A stretch of DNA of 64,000 bases, from contig NZ_JAAKXW010000001.1 in assembly GCF_011752045.1 (NCBI RefSeq), forward strand, positions 682,001-746,000, read 5' to 3'. Below are positions 55,322-64,000 of the stretch, in pieces; within the stretch, counting starts at the first letter, position 1; every line of letters starts with the position of its first letter. Origin of the DNA: Microbacterium hydrocarbonoxydans. Lineage in GTDB: Bacteria; Actinomycetota; Actinomycetes; Actinomycetales; Microbacteriaceae. Under the pieces are notes generated by a model. The model was not told where the DNA came from. It saw nothing but the letters and a program-made list of their open reading frames with translations, and searched no databases. The position numbers and the translations under genes were made by a program.

Positions 55322-55759
55322 TCAGGCGACGCCCTCGGCCGGACTGTCGACGATGAGCCTCTTCCCGCTCATGCCGATGTCGAACCGCTCGTAGCCGACT
55401 CGGTCGTAGAAGGCGAAGACGATCTCGTTCCCTGGGCGCACCATCAGTTGGACCTTCGGACAGCCGAGTTCGAGCAGTCGATGTTCCGCTTCTCGTACCA
55501 GCGCACTGGCGATCCCCTCGCCGCGACGAGCGGCGGCCGTGGCCAAGTAGTAGAGCCAGCCGCGATGCCCGTCGTACCCCGCCATGACCGAGCCGACGAT
55601 GCTTCCGCCGTCCGCAGCGACGATCAGCAGGTCCGGCCACACCGCGCGCATCCGATCGATGTCTGCGCGCGGATCGTTCCACGGCCGCGTGAGCCCGGCC
55701 TCCTTCCACAGCGCGATGACGGCGTCGATGTCTCCGGCGGCGAAGGTTCTGATCTCCAT
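55322..55759 (-). CDS. GNAT family N-acetyltransferase
   Basis: Acetyltransferase of 145 residues, YpeA/PhnO-like. IRTFAAGDIDAVIALWKEAGL opens the fold, and the acetyl-CoA loop is AAARRGEGIASALVREAE. FYDRVGYERFDIGMSGKRL ends it, as in YpeA proteins. The ATG at 55759 is preferred because the sequence then starts MEIRTFAAGD; a longer GTG/ATG reading of 163 residues lacks homology at its N-terminus. Substrate unknown. Confidence 0.87.
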   Translation of the reverse strand: MEIRTFAAGDIDAVIALWKEAGLTRPWNDPRADIDRMRAVWPDLLIVAADGGSIVGSVMAGYDGHRGWLYYLATAAARRGEGIASALVREAEHRLLELGCPKVQLMVRPGNEIVFAFYDRVGYERFDIGMSGKRLIVDSPAEGVA

Positions 55760-55779
55760 CCTGAGGACGCTAGCACCGA

Positions 55780-56310
55780 CTAGAGCCGGCCGACGACCCG
55801 GTATCGCCCGCACAGGAAGTTCCGGTTGCGGGCGACGTCGAGCAGTTCGAGGTCGAGGGCTCGGGGAAGCAAGGGCGCGCCTGCCCCCAGCGTCACCGGC
55901 GCATACTGCACCCAGACCTCGTCGAGCAGGCCGGCGTCGGCGAACTGCCCGGCGAGGTCTCCGCCGCCGACGACCCAGAGGTCACGCCCCTGCGCCGCCT
56001 CGGTCATCTCGGCGTGCACGGTCGCGATGTCCTCGCGAGTGAAGCGGATGTCGGCGCCCTCAGGCGCCTCGAGGGCGCGGTGCGTGAACACCCAGGTCGG
56101 CTGGGTGTATCCCCAGCGGCCTTCTTCGTGGCGCATCACCCATTCGTAGGTCGAAGCGCCCATCGCCAGAGCTCCGATCGTCTTCTCGAAGGCCGGATAG
56201 GCCATCGGACCCTCAGCATCGAAGTCCTGCTTCAGCAGCCAGTCGAGGGAATGATCGGCGGTGGCGATGAAGCCGTCGAGGCTGGACGCGGTGAAGAAGT
56301 GAGTGGCCAT
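55780..56310 (-). CDS. Dihydrofolate reductase / RibD C-terminal family protein
   Basis: Protein of 176 residues with the RibD_C/DHFR-like fold. FTASSLDGFIATADHSLDWL near the N-terminus, GASTYEWVMRHE (about 52-63) and LWVVGGGDLAGQFADAGLLDEVWVQYAPVTLGAGAPLLP are typical. These proteins are usually called dihydrofolate reductase family and bind NADPH, but the real substrate is unknown. It is 20 nt upstream of the GNAT gene on the same strand. Confidence 0.88.
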   Translation of the reverse strand: MATHFFTASSLDGFIATADHSLDWLLKQDFDAEGPMAYPAFEKTIGALAMGASTYEWVMRHEEGRWGYTQPTWVFTHRALEAPEGADIRFTREDIATVHAEMTEAAQGRDLWVVGGGDLAGQFADAGLLDEVWVQYAPVTLGAGAPLLPRALDLELLDVARNRNFLCGRYRVVGRL

Positions 56311-56343
56311 GGACTCATGCTCGCACCGCCCGCCGACATCGGC

Positions 56344-57279
56344 TCAGCCGTCGAGCAGCGATCCCACGTCGACCGGATGCTCGAGCCATTCGAGTTCCGG
56401 ATACCGGCGGAACCAGGACACCTGCCGGCGGGCGTAGCGGCGGGTCAGGGCCTGCGTCTCGGCGATCGCCTCGTCCCGGGTCAGCGTTCCCTCGAGTTCC
56501 GCGAGCGCCTGCGCGTACCCGATCGCCCGGCGCGCGGTCACCCCCGTCTCCAGACCGCGGTCGCGGAGCGCTGCGACCTCGTCGACCAGTCCGGCGTCCC
56601 ACATCCGGTGCACCCGGGCGTCGAGCCGCGCGACGAGCTCCGCGCGCTCGACGTGCAGGCCGATCAGGCGCGTGTCCGGATGCCAGAGCACCGGCGCAGC
56701 CGGGAGGGCTGCGCCGTGCGTGCTGCTCCCCTGCTCGATCACCTCGAGAGCGCGGACGATCCTCCGGCCGTTGTGCGGGTCGACTCGTGATGCCGTCTCC
56801 GGGTCCACGACGCGGAGACGCTCCAGCAGCGCAGCCGGTCCCGCCGTCTCCAGCTCACGTTCCAGCCGCTCCCTGATCTCCGTGTCGCGCGGCGGGAAGT
56901 TGAAGTCGAAGACGACACTGGAGACGTAGAGACCGGATCCTCCGACGAGGATCGCGTCGCCTCCGCGGGCGAGGATGTCGGCCGCCGCACCCCGCGCCAG
57001 GGGCTGATACCAGGCGACGGCCGCCTCCTCTGTGACCTCGCGGACGTCGAAGAGATGATGCGGGATGCCGCGCCGTTCCGCCGGGGCGAGCTTTGCGGTG
57101 CCGATGTCCATGCCGCGATACAGCTGCATCGCGTCGGCGTTGATGATCTCCGCGGGGTTGCCACGGGCTCGCAGCGCCTCGGCGAGGTCCAGCGCGAGGT
57201 CGCTCTTGCCGGTTCCGGTCGCGCCGACGACGGCCCACAGGCGCGGCGTCCGGCCGGTCGTCGCTGCGGTGATGGTCAC
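56344..57279 (-). CDS. miaA: tRNA dimethylallyltransferase
   Basis: Enzyme of 311 residues that adds isopentenyl to A37 of tRNAs reading UNN codons. The P-loop is [16 protein letters not shown], and [18 protein letters not shown] and [20 protein letters not shown] are typical. The C-terminal [16 protein letters not shown] binds tRNA. The GTG at 57279 overlaps the miaB stop as GTGA. miaB acts next on the product, so the coupling makes sense. Confidence 0.95.
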   Translation of the reverse strand: MTITAATTGRTPRLWAVVGATGTGKSDLALDLAEALRARGNPAEIINADAMQLYRGMDIGTAKLAPAERRGIPHHLFDVREVTEEAAVAWYQPLARGAAADILARGGDAILVGGSGLYVSSVVFDFNFPPRDTEIRERLERELETAGPAALLERLRVVDPETASRVDPHNGRRIVRALEVIEQGSSTHGAALPAAPVLWHPDTRLIGLHVERAELVARLDARVHRMWDAGLVDEVAALRDRGLETGVTARRAIGYAQALAELEGTLTRDEAIAETQALTRRYARRQVSWFRRYPELEWLEHPVDVGSLLDG

Positions 57280-58823
57280 ACGCCGACGCGAAGGGTCGGA
57301 AGACCGAGGGAGACGGCTCGCGGCCCGCCGTCCGAGGACGGCGCAGGCACAGCGCAGGACTCCGCCTGCGCCCGATCCCATGCGTCGCCGCCACGGGTCC
57401 GGCGGATGCGCAGCGGCTGACCTGTCGGATCGTCGGCGAGGAGGTGGAAAGGCGCCGCATGCGTGACGGTGACGGTCACGGCGTCGCCGGGCCGCGGAAT
57501 GTCGGAGCCCGGCGTCACTTCGAAGTGGACGAGGCGGTTGTCCTGAGCGCGCCCGGTGAGGCGGTGGGTCTCGGCATCCTTCTTGCCCTCGCCCGTCGAC
57601 ACGATCACCTCGACCTCGCGACCGACCTGCTTCTGGTTCTCCTCCAGGGAGATCCGCTCCTGCAGGGCGATCAGACGGTTGTACCGCTCCTGGACGACCT
57701 CCTTGGGAACCTGGTCCGCCATCGTCGCGGCAGGGGTGCCCTCGCGGATCGAGTACTGGAAGGTGAAGGCGCCGGAGAACCGGGACAGCTCGACGACCCG
57801 CATGGTGTCCTCGAAGTCCTCGTCGGTCTCGCCGGGGAAGCCGACGATGATGTCGGTGGTGATCGCCGCGTGCGGGATGCGCTCGCGGACGCGATCCAGG
57901 ATGCCGAGGAAGCGCTCGCTCCGGTACGAGCGGCGCATCGCCTTGAGGATGCGGTCGCTGCCGGACTGGAGCGGCATGTGCAGCTGCGGCATCACGCTCG
58001 GGGTCTCCGCCATCGCGTCGATCACATCGTCGGTGAACGCTGCGGGGTGCGGGCTGGTGAAGCGGATGCGCTCGAGTCCTTCGATCTCGCCGGCGGCGCG
58101 CAGCAGCTTGCCGAAAGCCTGGCGGTCGCCGAACTCGACGCCGTAGGAGTTCACGTTCTGGCCGAGGAGAGTGACCTCGATGGCCCCGTCCTCCACGAGC
58201 AGGCGGATCTCGTTCAGGATGTCGCCGGGGCGACGGTCCTTCTCCTTGCCCCGCAGGCTCGGGACGATGCAGAAGGTGCACGTGTTGTTGCAGCCGACCG
58301 AGATCGACACCCAGCCGCTGTGCGCCGAGTCGCGCTTGGTGGGAAGGGTGGACGGGAACACCTCGAGCGATTCGAGGATCTCCAGTTCGGCCTCGCCGTT
58401 GTGACGCGCGCGCTCCAGGAGGCCGGGCAGAGAGCCCATGTTGTGCGTGCCGAAGACGACGTCGACCCACGGGGCCTTGTCGAGCACGGCCTGCTTGTCC
58501 ATCTGGGCCAGGCAACCGCCGACGGCGATCTGCATGCCCTCCTTGCGACGCTTCACCGCGGCGAGGTGACCGAGCGTGCCGTACAGCTTGCCCGCGGCGT
58601 TGTCGCGCACGGCGCACGTGTTGATGATCACGACATCGGCTTCGTCGCCCTCGCCGGCGCGCACATAGCCCGCGCTCTCGAGCGACCCGGAGAGGCGCTC
58701 GGAGTCGTGCACGTTCATCTGGCACCCGAAGGTGCGCACTTCGTAGGATCGCTGGCGCCCGTCGACGTCGACTGCTGCCGACGAGGCGCTGATGATCGTC
58801 GGTTCACTGCGCGGGATAGTCAT
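57276..58823 (-). CDS. miaB: tRNA-2-methylthio-N6-dimethylallyladenosine synthase
   Basis: Radical-SAM methylthiotransferase of 515 residues. The N-terminal cluster uses C34 (FGCQMN), C70 (NTCAVRDNA) and C104 (GGCLAQ). The radical-SAM cluster uses C178, C182 and C185 in [14 protein letters not shown] domain covers about 430-490. ATG at 58823 with GGGAGG three to eight bases upstream; the in-frame extension beyond it overlaps recX and is rejected. It ends in a tail of about 35 residues after TRAM. Confidence 0.95.
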   Translation of the reverse strand: MTIPRSEPTIISASSAAVDVDGRQRSYEVRTFGCQMNVHDSERLSGSLESAGYVRAGEGDEADVVIINTCAVRDNAAGKLYGTLGHLAAVKRRKEGMQIAVGGCLAQMDKQAVLDKAPWVDVVFGTHNMGSLPGLLERARHNGEAELEILESLEVFPSTLPTKRDSAHSGWVSISVGCNNTCTFCIVPSLRGKEKDRRPGDILNEIRLLVEDGAIEVTLLGQNVNSYGVEFGDRQAFGKLLRAAGEIEGLERIRFTSPHPAAFTDDVIDAMAETPSVMPQLHMPLQSGSDRILKAMRRSYRSERFLGILDRVRERIPHAAITTDIIVGFPGETDEDFEDTMRVVELSRFSGAFTFQYSIREGTPAATMADQVPKEVVQERYNRLIALQERISLEENQKQVGREVEVIVSTGEGKKDAETHRLTGRAQDNRLVHFEVTPGSDIPRPGDAVTVTVTHAAPFHLLADDPTGQPLRIRRTRGGDAWDRAQAESCAVPAPSSDGGPRAVSLGLPTLRVGV

Positions 58824-58882
58824 GATCCTCCCATTGTACGAGCGGCGATCCAGCCCCCGGTGACGAGGAACGCCGATCAGGA

Positions 58883-59725
58883 TCAGTCCGAGTCCACGAA
58901 GCGCACGCCGTGAGCCGGTCCGCCGTTCGACACCTCGGAGAGAGCAGTCTTCGCCGCCTTCATCGCGACGGAGCCGTTGTAGCCGCGCCGGGAGAGCTGC
59001 CCGACCAGGCGCCGCAGCGCCGTGTCCTCGTCGAGCTTCGACATCGCTCGCGCCTTCGAACGGGCGAACTCCAGGGCACGATCCGCGTCGTCGTCTGGGA
59101 GCTCTGCCAGAGCCTCTTCGATGACGTCGCGAGGGATTCCCCGCTGCGCCAGCGAACGCGACAGAGCCACGCGTCCCTGCCCCTTCCGCTCCACGCCGGA
59201 GGTGACGAGATGCCAGGCGAGCGTCGCGTCGTCGAGGTACGCGCGCGCGCAGTAGTCCTCGATGACGTCCTCGATCTGCGCACCGTCGAGCCGATGACCG
59301 TCGGCTTCGAAACCGCGCAGCACGAGGCGCGCCTCGGAGACCGAGAGCGACTTGGACCGCAGCTTGCGCACCAGGAGATCCTCGGCGGCCTCCCTGAGGC
59401 GCGCCGGATCGGGCGCACCGGGCTCCTCGCCTGCTGTGCCGGCGTCTGCGCGCAATGCCCTGAGCCGGGGAGCCGCCCTGTCGCCGGCATCCCTCGCGGC
59501 GACTCCCCGTGCGGGATGGCGATCGCTCGGAGTCCCGGCGTCCGAGGTCTCCACGGCATCCCAGGTCGACCGCCACAGACCGCTCTCGCCCGTACGCCGT
59601 GGTACGACGTGCTCGGCGTCCAGCCGGCGTGCCGGCGCACCGGAATCGGAAGCCGATGCGTTCCCGCCGAAGAGGGGGATGACGGGGGCGAGGCGCTCGG
59701 TCTCGCCCCCGTTCTTCTCAGACAC
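58883..59725 (-). CDS. recX: Regulatory protein RecX with long N-terminal extension
   Basis: RecA regulator of 280 residues. The three-helix RecX repeats cover about 105-270: [72 protein letters not shown] and [23 protein letters not shown]. The first 100 residues are low complexity and probably disordered, so the protein is longer than the usual 150-200. The start at 59725 is uncertain for that reason. It lies 33 nt after recA on the same strand, the standard arrangement. Confidence 0.9.
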   Translation of the reverse strand: MSEKNGGETERLAPVIPLFGGNASASDSGAPARRLDAEHVVPRRTGESGLWRSTWDAVETSDAGTPSDRHPARGVAARDAGDRAAPRLRALRADAGTAGEEPGAPDPARLREAAEDLLVRKLRSKSLSVSEARLVLRGFEADGHRLDGAQIEDVIEDYCARAYLDDATLAWHLVTSGVERKGQGRVALSRSLAQRGIPRDVIEEALAELPDDDADRALEFARSKARAMSKLDEDTALRRLVGQLSRRGYNGSVAMKAAKTALSEVSNGGPAHGVRFVDSD

Positions 59726-59758
59726 GGTTCACCCCGGTTGCTGAGCGACGTCGACGCA

Positions 59759-60805
59759 TCAGGCCGGGCGGCGCTCGGCGAGCTCGTCGGCAGGAGCAGC
59801 CGCAGCGGCCGTGCCGATACTGAGCTTCTGCTTGATCTGCGACTCGATCGCCTCGGCGACGTCGGGGTTGCTGAGGAGGAACGTGCGCGCGTTCTCCTTG
59901 CCCTGACCGAGCTGGTCGCCGTCGTAGGTGTACCAGGAGCCGGACTTCTTCACGATGCCGTGCTCGACGCCGAAGTCGATCAGGCTGCCCTCGCGGGAGA
60001 TGCCGATGCCGTAGAGGATGTCGAACTCGGCCTGCTTGAAGGGCGGCGCCATCTTGTTCTTGACGACCTTCACGCGGGTGCGGTTTCCGACGGCCTCGGC
60101 GCCGTCCTTCAGCGTCTCGATACGACGGATGTCGAGTCGCACCGAGGCGTAGAACTTCAGCGCCTTACCACCGGCGGTGGTCTCCGGCGAGCCGAAGAAG
60201 ACGCCGATCTTCTCACGCAGCTGGTTGATGAAGATGGCGGTGGTCTTCGTCTGGTTCAGTCCACCGGTGAGCTTGCGGAGCGCCTGCGACATGAGGCGCG
60301 CCTGCAGACCGACGTGCGAGTCGCCCATCTCGCCCTTGATCTCGGCCTCCGGGACGAGCGCCGCGACGGAGTCGATGACGACGAGGTCGATCGCACCGGA
60401 GCGGATCAGCATGTCGGCGATCTCGAGCGCCTGCTCACCCGTGTCGGGCTGCGAGACGAGGAGCTGGTCGATGTCGACGCCGAGCTTGGCGGCGTAGTCG
60501 GGGTCGAGGGCGTGCTCGGCATCGACGAAGGCGGCGATGCCTCCGGCGCGCTGCACGTTCGCGATCGCGTGCAGGGTGAGCGTCGTCTTACCGGAGGACT
60601 CCGGTCCGTAGATCTCGATGATGCGGCCCCGGGGCAGGCCGCCGATGCCGAGGGCGACGTCGAGGGCGATGGAGCCGGTCGGGATGACCTCGACGGGGGC
60701 GCGCTCGTCGCTGCCCAGTCGCATGATCGAGCCCTTGCCGAACTGGCGTTCGATCTGGGCGAGGGCGGAGTCCAGGGCCTTGTCGCGGTCGTCTGGAGAG
60801 GGCAT
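59759..60805 (-). CDS. recA: Recombinase RecA
   Basis: RecA of 348 residues, normal length, for strand exchange and LexA cleavage. Walker A is GPESSGKT (67-74), Walker B is [10 protein letters not shown], and loop L1 is [20 protein letters not shown]. No intein interrupts it. The ATG at 60805 has AAGGAG seven bases upstream and gives [30 protein letters not shown]; an ATG 26 codons upstream is ignored. An SOS box lies 200 nt upstream at 61005-61018, so the leader is long. Confidence 0.98.
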   Translation of the reverse strand: MPSPDDRDKALDSALAQIERQFGKGSIMRLGSDERAPVEVIPTGSIALDVALGIGGLPRGRIIEIYGPESSGKTTLTLHAIANVQRAGGIAAFVDAEHALDPDYAAKLGVDIDQLLVSQPDTGEQALEIADMLIRSGAIDLVVIDSVAALVPEAEIKGEMGDSHVGLQARLMSQALRKLTGGLNQTKTTAIFINQLREKIGVFFGSPETTAGGKALKFYASVRLDIRRIETLKDGAEAVGNRTRVKVVKNKMAPPFKQAEFDILYGIGISREGSLIDFGVEHGIVKKSGSWYTYDGDQLGQGKENARTFLLSNPDVAEAIESQIKQKLSIGTAAAAAPADELAERRPA

Positions 60806-61004
60806 GACGTGCTCCTTCGTGTTGTCGGTTCTGCCGCCTGTAGGCTGTCGCGGTCCTCCCGGGTGGGCGGAACTCTCCGACAAGGCGTGTGGCTCTTCGG
60901 CCTGTTCTTCACCGTAGGGGGAGCCTCCGACATCGCGTCGTCGGTCCCGCTGACTGTGCAGATCAGGAACGCTGAACCACTTGTGCAGAAGACTACGCCG
61001 AAGT

Positions 61005-61018
61005 CGAACACATCTTCG
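61005..61018. promoter_or_regulatory. LexA SOS box upstream of recA
   Basis: CGAACACATCTTCG differs from the actinobacterial consensus CGAACRNRYGTTYG at one position only. It lies 200 nt upstream of the recA ATG. DUF3046 is 55 nt away on its far side and ends there, so recA is the gene it would control. Confidence 0.75.
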
Positions 61019-61072
61019 ATGACACGCCGGATGCGGCGTGTCCGAACACGGATATCCTCGAACGGATGCCGC

Positions 61073-61297
61073 TCAGCGCCGGCGAGGCTCCAGACGTCCG
61101 ACGCCGTGCCTGCGAGACACGGGAACGTCGGTCTCCGCGCACAGCGCCAGCCAGATGTCGCGAGGCGGCACGCCCGCTTCCAGGGCTTCGGCCGCGGTCC
61201 GCCCGCCGATCTCGGTCAGGACGAGATCGCTGACCAGTGCGGCCGCTCGGCCGCCGAACTCCGCGTCGACGGCGCGGAGGAACTCACTGCGTCGCAT
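61073..61297 (-). CDS. DUF3046 protein
   Basis: Small protein of 74 residues: SEFLRAVDAEFG, then LVSDLVLTEIGGRTAAEALEAGVPPRDIWLALCAETDVP, matching the DUF3046 family that lies next to recA in many actinobacteria. Function is unknown. It starts 18 nt after clgR and probably shares its transcript. A 267-nt gap to recA holds the SOS box and nothing else I recognise. Confidence 0.9.
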   Translation of the reverse strand: MRRSEFLRAVDAEFGGRAAALVSDLVLTEIGGRTAAEALEAGVPPRDIWLALCAETDVPVSRRHGVGRLEPRRR

Positions 61298-61315
61298 AGA
61301 GCTGCTCGACGCGCG

Positions 61316-61624
61316 TCAGTGCAGGGAGAGCTCGGGCTCGATGGAGGCCACGAGATCGTCGGGGACGAGGTCCGGGAACACCTGCAGGCCCTCGAGCACG
61401 GAGATGCGGTCGCCCACCTCGCGCATGATCGTCGAGATCGGGACATCGAGAGCATCCGCGACGGACGCGAGGATCTCGCTCGACGCCTCCTTCTGGCCGC
61501 GCTCCACCTCGCTGAGATAGCCGAGTGCGACGGAAGCCTTGCTCGCCACCTGGCGGAGCGTGCGCCCCTTCTGAAGTCGGAAGTCCCTCAGGACATCGCC
61601 GATCTCCTGTCGTACGAGAATCAT
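61316..61624 (-). CDS. clgR: XRE-family regulator ClgR
   Basis: Helix-turn-helix activator of 102 residues. The HTH covers about 10-65: IGDVLRDFRLQKGRTLRQVASKASVALGYLSEVERGQKEASSEILASVADAL. It closely resembles ClgR, which activates clp protease, and often recA-linked, genes in actinobacteria. GGAGGAGG lies a few bases upstream of the ATG at 61624. A -10-like TATTAGAC lies at 61677-61684 on the minus strand, within the 141-nt gap to cinA. No ClgR box is evident there. Confidence 0.93.
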   Translation of the reverse strand: MILVRQEIGDVLRDFRLQKGRTLRQVASKASVALGYLSEVERGQKEASSEILASVADALDVPISTIMREVGDRISVLEGLQVFPDLVPDDLVASIEPELSLH

Positions 61625-61765
61625 CGGAACCTCCTCCCAGTTGTTCCCCCCGGGGTCTCCCCCGATGAGATGGCCAGTCTAATACCGACGACCTTCAAAA
61701 AATCTACCTCTTCACTCTGTGCTTCCGATGTGAGCACATCCATGACAACGGGGCGCCTCTCCGGA

Positions 61766-62248
61766 CTATTCCCCAATCAGTTCGAGGAGAGTGGCGAGCG
61801 CGGCATCCACCGATCGCCTGCGGATCGCCGGACGATCGCCCACGAAGCGGAACGAACGGCAGAGCGCCCCCTCCGGGGTGACCGCGGCGACGTGCACGGT
61901 GCCCACGGGCTGTCCATCGGGCGAGTCGGGTCCGGCGATCCCGGTGGTCGACACGCCGGCATCCGCAGGCCGCCCGTCCACGGCCACCGCCGACCGGATG
62001 CCGGATGCCATCTGCAGCGCGACCTCCGGGTGCACCGGTCCGTACGCGGCCAGCAGCTCGGCATCCACCCCGAGGAGAGTGTGCTTCACGGGAGTCGCAT
62101 AGGCGACCACGCCGCCGAGCAGCACAGCCGATGCGCCGGGGACCGAGACCAGATCCGCGCTGACCGCGCCGCCGGTCAGCGACTCCGCGACGCCGAGCGT
62201 CCAGCCACGGGCCTCGAGCCCGTGGATCACCGCGGCTGCCGCGCTCAC
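61766..62248 (-). CDS. cinA: CinA C-terminal domain, nicotinamide-nucleotide amidase
   Basis: Protein of 160 residues, the stand-alone CinA_C/PncC amidase that recycles nicotinamide mononucleotide. WTLGVAESLTGGAVSADLVSVPGAS has the catalytic Ser region. ATPVKHTLLGV and GVSTTGIAGPDSPDGQPVGTVHVA are typical. The GTG at 62248 overlaps the pgsA stop as GTGA. Full CinA has an extra N-terminal MoaB-like domain that is absent here, as usual in this gene order. Confidence 0.93.
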   Translation of the reverse strand: MSAAAAVIHGLEARGWTLGVAESLTGGAVSADLVSVPGASAVLLGGVVAYATPVKHTLLGVDAELLAAYGPVHPEVALQMASGIRSAVAVDGRPADAGVSTTGIAGPDSPDGQPVGTVHVAAVTPEGALCRSFRFVGDRPAIRRRSVDAALATLLELIGE

Positions 62249-62817
62249 GGCCTGCGGGACCCGCGAACCTGGGCCGCGATGTAGTCGATGCCGCTCGCGA
62301 CGGTCAGCACGAGCACCGCGATCATGAGGACCGCCGTGATGAGCGTCCACGGCTCCATGCCGATCAGGACGTGCAGCGGCAGCAGCGCCCAGGAGAGCGC
62401 GACGCCCTGCACGGCCGTCTTGATCTTGCCCATCCAGGCGGCCGCGACGACGTGCTCCTTCCGGACCATGAGGCGGTGGACCGTGATGCCCCATTCGCGG
62501 ACGAGCACGATGGCGACCAGCCACCAGTTCAGCTCTCCGAGCACGGCGAGGCCGATGAAGCCGGCCCCGGTGAGCATCTTGTCGGCGATCGGATCCCACA
62601 GCTTCCCGAAGTCGCTCACGATGTCGTGGCGGCGCGCGAGGTATCCGTCGACCCAGTCGGTCGAGATCCCGACGATGAAGATGATCGCGGCGGCCCAGCG
62701 CAGCGGCTCGCTCTGCAGTCCGTAGGCGCCGCCGAGGAGGAGCAGCACGAAGAAGACGACGGCGAGCGGGATGCGTGCGACCGTGATCGCGTTCGGAAGC
62801 TGCCGTGGGATCGCCAT
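62245..62817 (-). CDS. pgsA: CDP-diacylglycerol–glycerol-3-phosphate phosphatidyltransferase
   Basis: Membrane enzyme of 190 residues that makes phosphatidylglycerol phosphate. The CDP-alcohol motif reads DWVDGYLARRHDIVSDFGKLWDPIADKML, with all four conserved Asp/Gly positions. About five hydrophobic segments follow the N-terminal QLPNAITVARIPLAV. The ATG at 62817 touches the ftsK stop, so ftsK, pgsA and cinA are one transcript. A second pgs-type role (cardiolipin, PIP synthase) is less likely from the context. Confidence 0.93.
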   Translation of the reverse strand: MAIPRQLPNAITVARIPLAVVFFVLLLLGGAYGLQSEPLRWAAAIIFIVGISTDWVDGYLARRHDIVSDFGKLWDPIADKMLTGAGFIGLAVLGELNWWLVAIVLVREWGITVHRLMVRKEHVVAAAWMGKIKTAVQGVALSWALLPLHVLIGMEPWTLITAVLMIAVLVLTVASGIDYIAAQVRGSRRP

Positions 62818-64000
62818 CAGTCGCGCCCCGTCAGGCCCCAGGCGTCCTCGTCGCCCTCGGCCTCGACGACGGGAAGGCCGTCGAACTGCGCCTCGACCGG
62901 GTCGCGCTCGGTGGCGCCGGGCGACGGCGCCGACGCAGCCGCCGGGACGTCCTCGCCGCGGAGCTTGGCGAGCACCTGCGGCAGCTGCTCGGGTGTGGCG
63001 AGCACGTCGCGGGCCTTCGACCCCTCCGAGGGTCCGACCACCTCGCGCGATTCGAGCAGGTCCATCAGGCGACCGGCCTTCGCGAAGCCGACGCGCAGCT
63101 TCCGCTGCAGCATCGATGTCGATCCGAACTGCGAGGAGACGATGAGCTCGGCCGCTGCGAGCAGGAGCTCGAGGTCATCGCCGATGTCCTCGTCGACCTC
63201 CTTCTTCCGGCTCGGCTCCATCGCCTCCTGCACGTCGGAGCGGTACTCCGGACGCGCCTGGCGGGTGACGTGCTTGACGACGGCGTCGATCTCCTTCTCG
63301 TCCACCCAGGCTCCCTGCAGGCGGAACGGCTTCGAGGAGCCCATCGGCGAGAAGAGCGCGTCGCCCTGACCGATGAGCTTGTCGGCGCCGGGGCTGTCCA
63401 GGATGACGCGGCTGTCGGTGACGCTGGTCACGGCGAAGGCGAGCCGGGAGGGCACGTTGGCCTTGATCAGGCCGGTGACGACGTCGACGCTCGGACGCTG
63501 CGTCGCGAGCACCAGGTGGATTCCGGACGCGCGGGCGAGCTGGGTGATGCGGACGATCGAGTCCTCCACGTCGCGTGGGGCGACCATCATGAGGTCGGCG
63601 AGCTCGTCGACGACCACGAGCAGGTACGGGTAGGGCTTGAGCACGCGCTCGCTGCCCACCGGCACCTCCACCTCGCCGGCGCGGACGGCGCGGTTGAAGT
63701 CGTCGATGTGACGGAACCCGAACGAGGCGAGGTCGTCGTACCGCATGTCCATCTCCTTCACGACCCACTGCAGCGCCTCGGCCGCCTTCTTCGGGTTCGT
63801 GATGATGGGCGTGATGAGGTGCGGCACGCCCGCGTAGCTGGTCAGCTCGACGCGCTTCGGGTCGATGAGGACCATGCGCACGTCGGACGGCCGGGCGCGC
63901 ATCAGCAGGCTCGTGATCATCGAGTTCACGAAGCTGGACTTTCCGGAGCCGGTGGAGCCGGCGACCAGGAGGTGCGGCATCTTGGCCAGGTTGGCGATCA
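62817..64000 (-). CDS. ftsK: DNA translocase FtsK, C-terminal part (cut by window edge)
   Basis: The visible 394 codons cover the RecA-like motor and gamma domain of FtsK/SpoIIIE. Walker A is [11 protein letters not shown], Walker B is [14 protein letters not shown], and [34 protein letters not shown] is typical. The gamma winged helix, which reads KOPS-type sequences, covers the segment with [39 protein letters not shown]. The reading frame continues past base 64000 without a start, so the N-terminal membrane part lies outside the window. Confidence 0.96.
   Translation of the reverse strand, partial: IANLAKMPHLLVAGSTGSGKSSFVNSMITSLLMRARPSDVRMVLIDPKRVELTSYAGVPHLITPIITNPKKAAEALQWVVKEMDMRYDDLASFGFRHIDDFNRAVRAGEVEVPVGSERVLKPYPYLLVVVDELADLMMVAPRDVEDSIVRITQLARASGIHLVLATQRPSVDVVTGLIKANVPSRLAFAVTSVTDSRVILDSPGADKLIGQGDALFSPMGSSKPFRLQGAWVDEKEIDAVVKHVTRQARPEYRSDVQEAMEPSRKKEVDEDIGDDLELLLAAAELIVSSQFGSTSMLQRKLRVGFAKAGRLMDLLESREVVGPSEGSKARDVLATPEQLPQVLAKLRGEDVPAAASAPSPGATERDPVEAQFDGLPVVEAEGDEDAWGLTGRD

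Noticed and set aside
61625-61765. ClgR autoregulatory box in the clgR upstream region
   Set aside because: I could not find the expected CGC-N5-GCG-type repeat; only a -10-like element is visible.
62817-64000. ftsK as a truncated pseudogene
   Set aside because: The frame runs uninterrupted past the window edge, so the missing N-terminus is due to the cut, not to damage.

Overview
The window is very GC-rich, densely coded and shows GTG/TTG starts and many 1-4 nt stop/start overlaps. A DtxR-type iron box, a mycobacterial-like tmRNA tag, DUF3046, ClgR and the order ftsK-pgsA-cinA-clgR-DUF3046-recA-recX-miaB-miaA-dapF-hflX all point to an actinobacterium, most likely Microbacteriaceae and close to Microbacterium. 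This is inferred from gene content and order; no database search was possible. About 60 protein genes, one tRNA and one tmRNA are supported. The gltX gene at the left edge and ftsK at the right edge are cut by the window.

Layout, left to right. 1-11.3 kb: gltX (partial), a methyltransferase-MFS-FAH hydrolase run with overlapping stops and starts, an AbiEi/DUF559-like gene flanked by related palindromic repeats, then ilvE, leuB, a TetR-controlled DHA2 drug exporter, and serA. 11.4-13.2 kb: three small membrane proteins of unknown function. 13.3-22.9 kb: a sugar-utilisation island. One strand carries a lipoprotein binding protein, two CUT1 permeases, a ROK sugar kinase, an M81 metallopeptidase and a GH29 alpha-L-fucosidase. 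A divergent ROK repressor and a second GH29 gene complete it. A 29-bp perfect inverted-repeat operator lies in front of the transport operon. 23.0-31.8 kb: an ilvC-ilvN-ilvB-ilvD-otsB-otsA-MFS block on the minus strand, linking branched-chain amino acid and trehalose synthesis.

31.9-38.2 kb is an iron-responsive module. It has an adenylation/carrier/acyltransferase-3 fusion protein and a complete Fbp-type ferric iron ABC transporter; each unit starts at a recognisable DtxR/IdeR-like box. A divergent MFS transporter sits next to the fusion gene. This looks like a minimal, possibly undescribed metallophore or envelope-modification system. 38.3-45.6 kb: a PLP aminotransferase, ketone-body type thiolase and CoA-transferase with an IclR regulator, a MarR-MFS pair and a YbaK deacylase.

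45.6-50.8 kb: a serine hydrolase preceded by a (CGGCTT)12 microsatellite, tRNA-Lys(CTT), hisN, a lipoprotein, two paralogous membrane-anchored proteins and tmRNA. 50.8-64 kb: a SIMPL protein, hflX, an RsmC-like methyltransferase, a HAD phosphatase, dapF, GNAT and DHFR-like genes, miaA-miaB, recX-recA with a distal SOS box, DUF3046, clgR, cinA, pgsA and the C-terminal part of ftsK.
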